Shown here piece by piece: positions 48,348 to 50,638 of a stretch of 50,638 nt of DNA. The translations under genes were made by a program, and so were the position numbers. Source of the stretch: Brucella grignonensis (GTDB taxonomy: Bacteria; Pseudomonadota; Alphaproteobacteria; Rhizobiales; Rhizobiaceae). A model generated the notes under the pieces. That model was not told the DNA's origin. It saw nothing but the letters and a program-made list of their open reading frames with translations, and did no database searches. Numbering within the stretch: position 1 is the stretch's first letter; each line of letters starts with the position of its first letter. The stretch covers positions 1 through 50,638 of the forward strand of contig NZ_NNRL01000160.1 in the NCBI RefSeq assembly GCF_002252505.1, in the 5' to 3' direction.

Positions 48348-49223
48348 TTAGCGCGTCGGAACCGGATGTTCGCCACGATAATCATAGAAGCCGCGGCCCG
48401 TCTTGCGGCCAAGCCATCCTGCCTCAACATATTTGACCAGAAGCGGGCATGGGCGATATTTGGAATCGGCCAGTCCGTCATGCAGCACCTGCATGATCGA
48501 AAGGCAGGTATCAAGGCCGATGAAATCCGCAAGCTGCAACGGCCCCATAGGGTGGTTGGCACCAAGCTTCATCGCCGTATCGATGGCTTCCACGCTGCCC
48601 ACACCTTCATAAAGCGTGTAGATAGCCTCATTGATCATTGGCAGCAGGATACGATTGACGATAAAGGCCGGGAAATCTTCAGCGACCGTTACGGTCTTAC
48701 CGAGTGCCGTTACGAAATCCTTCGATTTGCGGAATGTATCTTCTTCGGTCGCGATACCGCGCACCAGCTCAACCAGCTTCATCAGCGGCACCGGATTCAT
48801 GAAGTGAATACCGATGAAACGCTCCGGACGATCCGTGGTTGATGCGAGACGCGTGATGGAAATCGACGACGTATTGGTTGCAACAATCGCTTCCGGGTTC
48901 AGGATCGGGCAAAGCTGCGCGAAAATCTTGCGCTTGACTGTCTCGTCTTCTGTCGCCGCCTCAATTGCCAGGTCGACGCCTGCCAGATCTTCCATGGAAT
49001 TCGCTGCACGGATTAGCTTCATGGCATCGGCACGCTGTTTCTCTTCCAGCTTACCGGACGACACTTGTCGCGCCATGTTGCCATTGATTGTGGCAATACC
49101 CTTTTCCAGCCGGTCCGCAGCCGCATCATGCAAAAGCACGTCGTATCCTGCCAGCGCACACACATGGGCAATTCCGCTTCCCATCTGCCCCGCGCCAACA
49201 ATGCCTACCGTCTTGATCGCCAC
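48348..49223 (-). CDS. 3-hydroxybutyryl-CoA dehydrogenase
   Basis: A 291-residue NAD-dependent enzyme that interconverts 3-hydroxyacyl-CoA and acetoacetyl-CoA in fatty-acid or butanoate metabolism. The Rossmann motif is [15 protein letters not shown] at residues 7-21. Catalytic residues lie in [11 protein letters not shown] and the histidine of [16 protein letters not shown]. The C-terminal dimer domain has [18 protein letters not shown]. The frame extends to an ATG at 49283, but the GTG at 49223 has AAGGAG eight bases upstream and gives [12 protein letters not shown], the usual start. On the same strand as etfA, so fatty-acid oxidation and its electron carrier are neighbours. Confidence 0.93.
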   Translation of the reverse strand: MAIKTVGIVGAGQMGSGIAHVCALAGYDVLLHDAAADRLEKGIATINGNMARQVSSGKLEEKQRADAMKLIRAANSMEDLAGVDLAIEAATEDETVKRKIFAQLCPILNPEAIVATNTSSISITRLASTTDRPERFIGIHFMNPVPLMKLVELVRGIATEEDTFRKSKDFVTALGKTVTVAEDFPAFIVNRILLPMINEAIYTLYEGVGSVEAIDTAMKLGANHPMGPLQLADFIGLDTCLSIMQVLHDGLADSKYRPCPLLVKYVEAGWLGRKTGRGFYDYRGEHPVPTR

Positions 49224-49500
49224 AGTCTCAACTCCTTCACGCTCCCGCCCAATAGCGGAGATCTGCTTGAGTATATCATTCATTCTTCAAATACAGAGAA
49301 CCTGTATCTGGCCCGCATTCAGCCCCTTACCAAGCCCCTTACCAAGCCTTGTATCTGACATTGCTTGAAAGCCCGGTTAACAAGACAGCTTGCCTGTTAA
49401 AATGCAATCCTAAACTTCAGGTCGAGTTTTCAGCAATGCTTATAAAGAACCCGCCCGAACACCGGCAGAAACTCGGCGCAAAGGACGGGCAGCAAATGAG

Positions 49501-49576
49501 CTAGTGGTCTGATTCCGACATTTGCATCCCTCGGATACAGGCGTCAGACAAATGTCGGAATCAAGAAGACCACTAG
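49501..49576. repeat. Palindromic element 1 (CTAGTGG ends)
   Basis: Outer arm CTAGTGGTCT (49501-49510) and inner arm GATTCCGACATTTG (49511-49524) pair with 49549-49562 and 49567-49576. AAGA (49563-49566) is an unpaired bulge on the 3' side. The loop is 24 bases. Also in this gap: a 12-base tandem repeat GCCCCTTACCAA at 49322-49345. Confidence 0.8.
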
Positions 49577-49589
49577 CAAGTTTATGAAT

Positions 49590-49667
49590 CTAGTGGATTT
49601 TTCGAATTTGACGTTTGAAACAGCATGTGTGTCAGTCGGGATTCAAACGTCAAATTCAATCCACTAG
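49590..49667. repeat. Palindromic element 2 (CTAGTGG ends, inverted relative to element 1)
   Basis: Outer arm CTAGTGGATT (49590-49599) pairs with 49658-49667, and inner arm GAATTTGACGTTTGAA (49604-49619) pairs with 49642-49657. The 4-base bulge TTTC is on the 5' side, so the unit is in the opposite orientation to element 1. It abuts the etfA terminator hairpin. Confidence 0.8.
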
Positions 49668-49689
49668 GCGGCAGATTTCCCTGCCGCCT
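49666..49689 (-). terminator. etfA terminator hairpin, T tract missing
   Basis: AGGCGGCAG (49666-49674) pairs with CTGCCGCCT (49681-49689). On the minus strand the stem is followed by AGTGG from palindromic element 2 instead of a T run, so the element may have displaced it. Confidence 0.6.
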
Positions 49690-49698
49690 TTCTTATAA

Positions 49699-50628
49699 TC
49701 AGAGCGCTTTTTCGAGCTCTGGCAGCACGGTGAAGAGATCGCCGACGAGGCCGTAATCGGCGACCTGGAAGATCGGTGCTTCCTCATCCTTGTTGATCGC
49801 AACAATCACGCGGCTGTCTTTCATACCGGCCAGATGCTGGATCGCGCCCGAGATGCCGACTGCGATGTAAAGTTCAGGTGCAACCACCTTGCCCGTCTGG
49901 CCAACCTGCCAGTCATTGGGTGCATAGCCCGCATCAACCGCCGCACGGCTGGCACCAACCGCAGCACCAAGCTTGTCGGCAACAGGCAGGATCACTTCCT
50001 GGAACTTTTCCGACGAGCCAAGTGCACGACCGCCCGAGATGATAATCTTGGCCGAGGTCAGTTCCGGACGATCACCACCCGAAAGCGTGTTTTCAACGAA
50101 GCTCGACAATGCAGGATCAGCAGCCGCATTGACGCTTTCAACCGAAGCCGAGCCGCCTTCACCGGTAGCCTGGAACGAAGCCGTACGAACCGTGATGACC
50201 TTCTTGGCATCGGTCGATTGCACAGTCTGGATCGCATTGCCCGCATAGATCGGACGCTTGAACGTATCAGCGGACACCACTTCCATGATTTCCGACAACT
50301 GCATCACGTCGAGAAGGGCTGCCACGCGCGGCAGCACATTCTTGGCCGAAGTGGTGGCTGGTGCAATGATCGTGTCGTAGTTTCCTGCGAGTTCAACAAT
50401 TGCTGCCGCCAGTGGTTCAGCCAGACGATTTTCCAGCGCATCGCTTTCAGCCAGCAGAACCTTGCGCACGCCCTTGAGCTTCGCAGCAGTGTCAGCCGCC
50501 GCTTTCGCACCCTTGCCTGCAACCAGAATATCGACATCACCACCGATCTGAGCGGCGGCTGTCAGTGCCTTTGCAGTCTGATCGGAAAGGCTTGCATTGT
50601 CATGTTCGGCAATAAGAAGAATAGCCAT
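49699..50628 (-). CDS. etfA: Electron transfer flavoprotein alpha subunit
   Basis: A 309-residue subunit that with EtfB carries electrons from acyl-CoA dehydrogenases to the quinone pool. The N-terminal half is variable. The C-terminal FAD domain has [35 protein letters not shown] in parts, and [15 protein letters not shown]. Complete: ATG at 50628, ten bases from the window edge. etfB is normally just upstream and would lie outside the window. Confidence 0.96.
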   Translation of the reverse strand: MAILLIAEHDNASLSDQTAKALTAAAQIGGDVDILVAGKGAKAAADTAAKLKGVRKVLLAESDALENRLAEPLAAAIVELAGNYDTIIAPATTSAKNVLPRVAALLDVMQLSEIMEVVSADTFKRPIYAGNAIQTVQSTDAKKVITVRTASFQATGEGGSASVESVNAAADPALSSFVENTLSGGDRPELTSAKIIISGGRALGSSEKFQEVILPVADKLGAAVGASRAAVDAGYAPNDWQVGQTGKVVAPELYIAVGISGAIQHLAGMKDSRVIVAINKDEEAPIFQVADYGLVGDLFTVLPELEKAL

Positions 50629-50638
50629 GTGTTTGTCC

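Noticed and set aside
1..50638. CRISPR array, prophage, toxin-antitoxin pair or intact insertion sequence
   Set aside because: No evenly spaced short repeats, phage structural genes, paired toxin genes or full transposase frame were seen.

Overview
The window looks like chromosome from an alphaproteobacterium of the Brucella/Ochrobactrum group (Hyphomicrobiales). This rests on three things recognised by eye, with no database search: the core gene order lysC-ptsP-prfA-prmC, the alphaproteobacterial DUF4167 protein, and an intergenic repeat family with TTAGAGCATTTCC and AAAAGTGCGAAGCGGTTTT motifs. Most of the window is ordinary housekeeping DNA.

Layout. 0.3-8 kb: envelope and stress genes (M23 peptidase, L,D-transpeptidase, clpB, DUF4167 protein). 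8-15 kb: prmC, prfA, ptsP and lysC on the minus strand, then ubiG. 15-23.5 kb: an EamA transporter, a comF/grxC/amidohydrolase/DUF1178 run, a methyltransferase, an argJ/acetyltransferase/mutT run and a parvulin isomerase. 23.9-30.1 kb: secA, then a Wzx/MATE-like flippase coupled to a FemAB-like acyltransferase, and a 34-residue membrane microprotein.

30.7-44.55 kb is the distinctive part: a self-contained selenocysteine (Sec) cassette. It carries selD beside a Tat-exported transglutaminase-like protein on the minus strand. Divergent to these are fdoG (in-frame UGA/Sec at codon 200 with a SECIS hairpin just downstream), fdoH, fdoI, fdhE, selA, a Sel1-repeat protein, selB, a 35-residue lipoprotein and selC (tRNA-Sec, anticodon UCA). 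It therefore holds the enzyme that uses Sec and every dedicated part needed to make and insert it. fdhD and the molybdenum-cofactor genes are not here. The cassette starts at the 3' end of a tRNA-Leu(CAA), and a 15/16-base copy of that 3' end lies at the far side, 20 bases beyond the stop codon of the next core gene. I read this as an island inserted at tRNA-Leu. An IS21-type remnant lies just inside its left end.

44.6-50.6 kb returns to core metabolism: a trans-sulfuration PLP enzyme, a universal stress protein, cysK, 3-hydroxybutyryl-CoA dehydrogenase and etfA. Between the last two are two palindromic elements in opposite orientation. They share CTAGTGG ends and a 4-base bulge, and their stems differ only by compensated changes.
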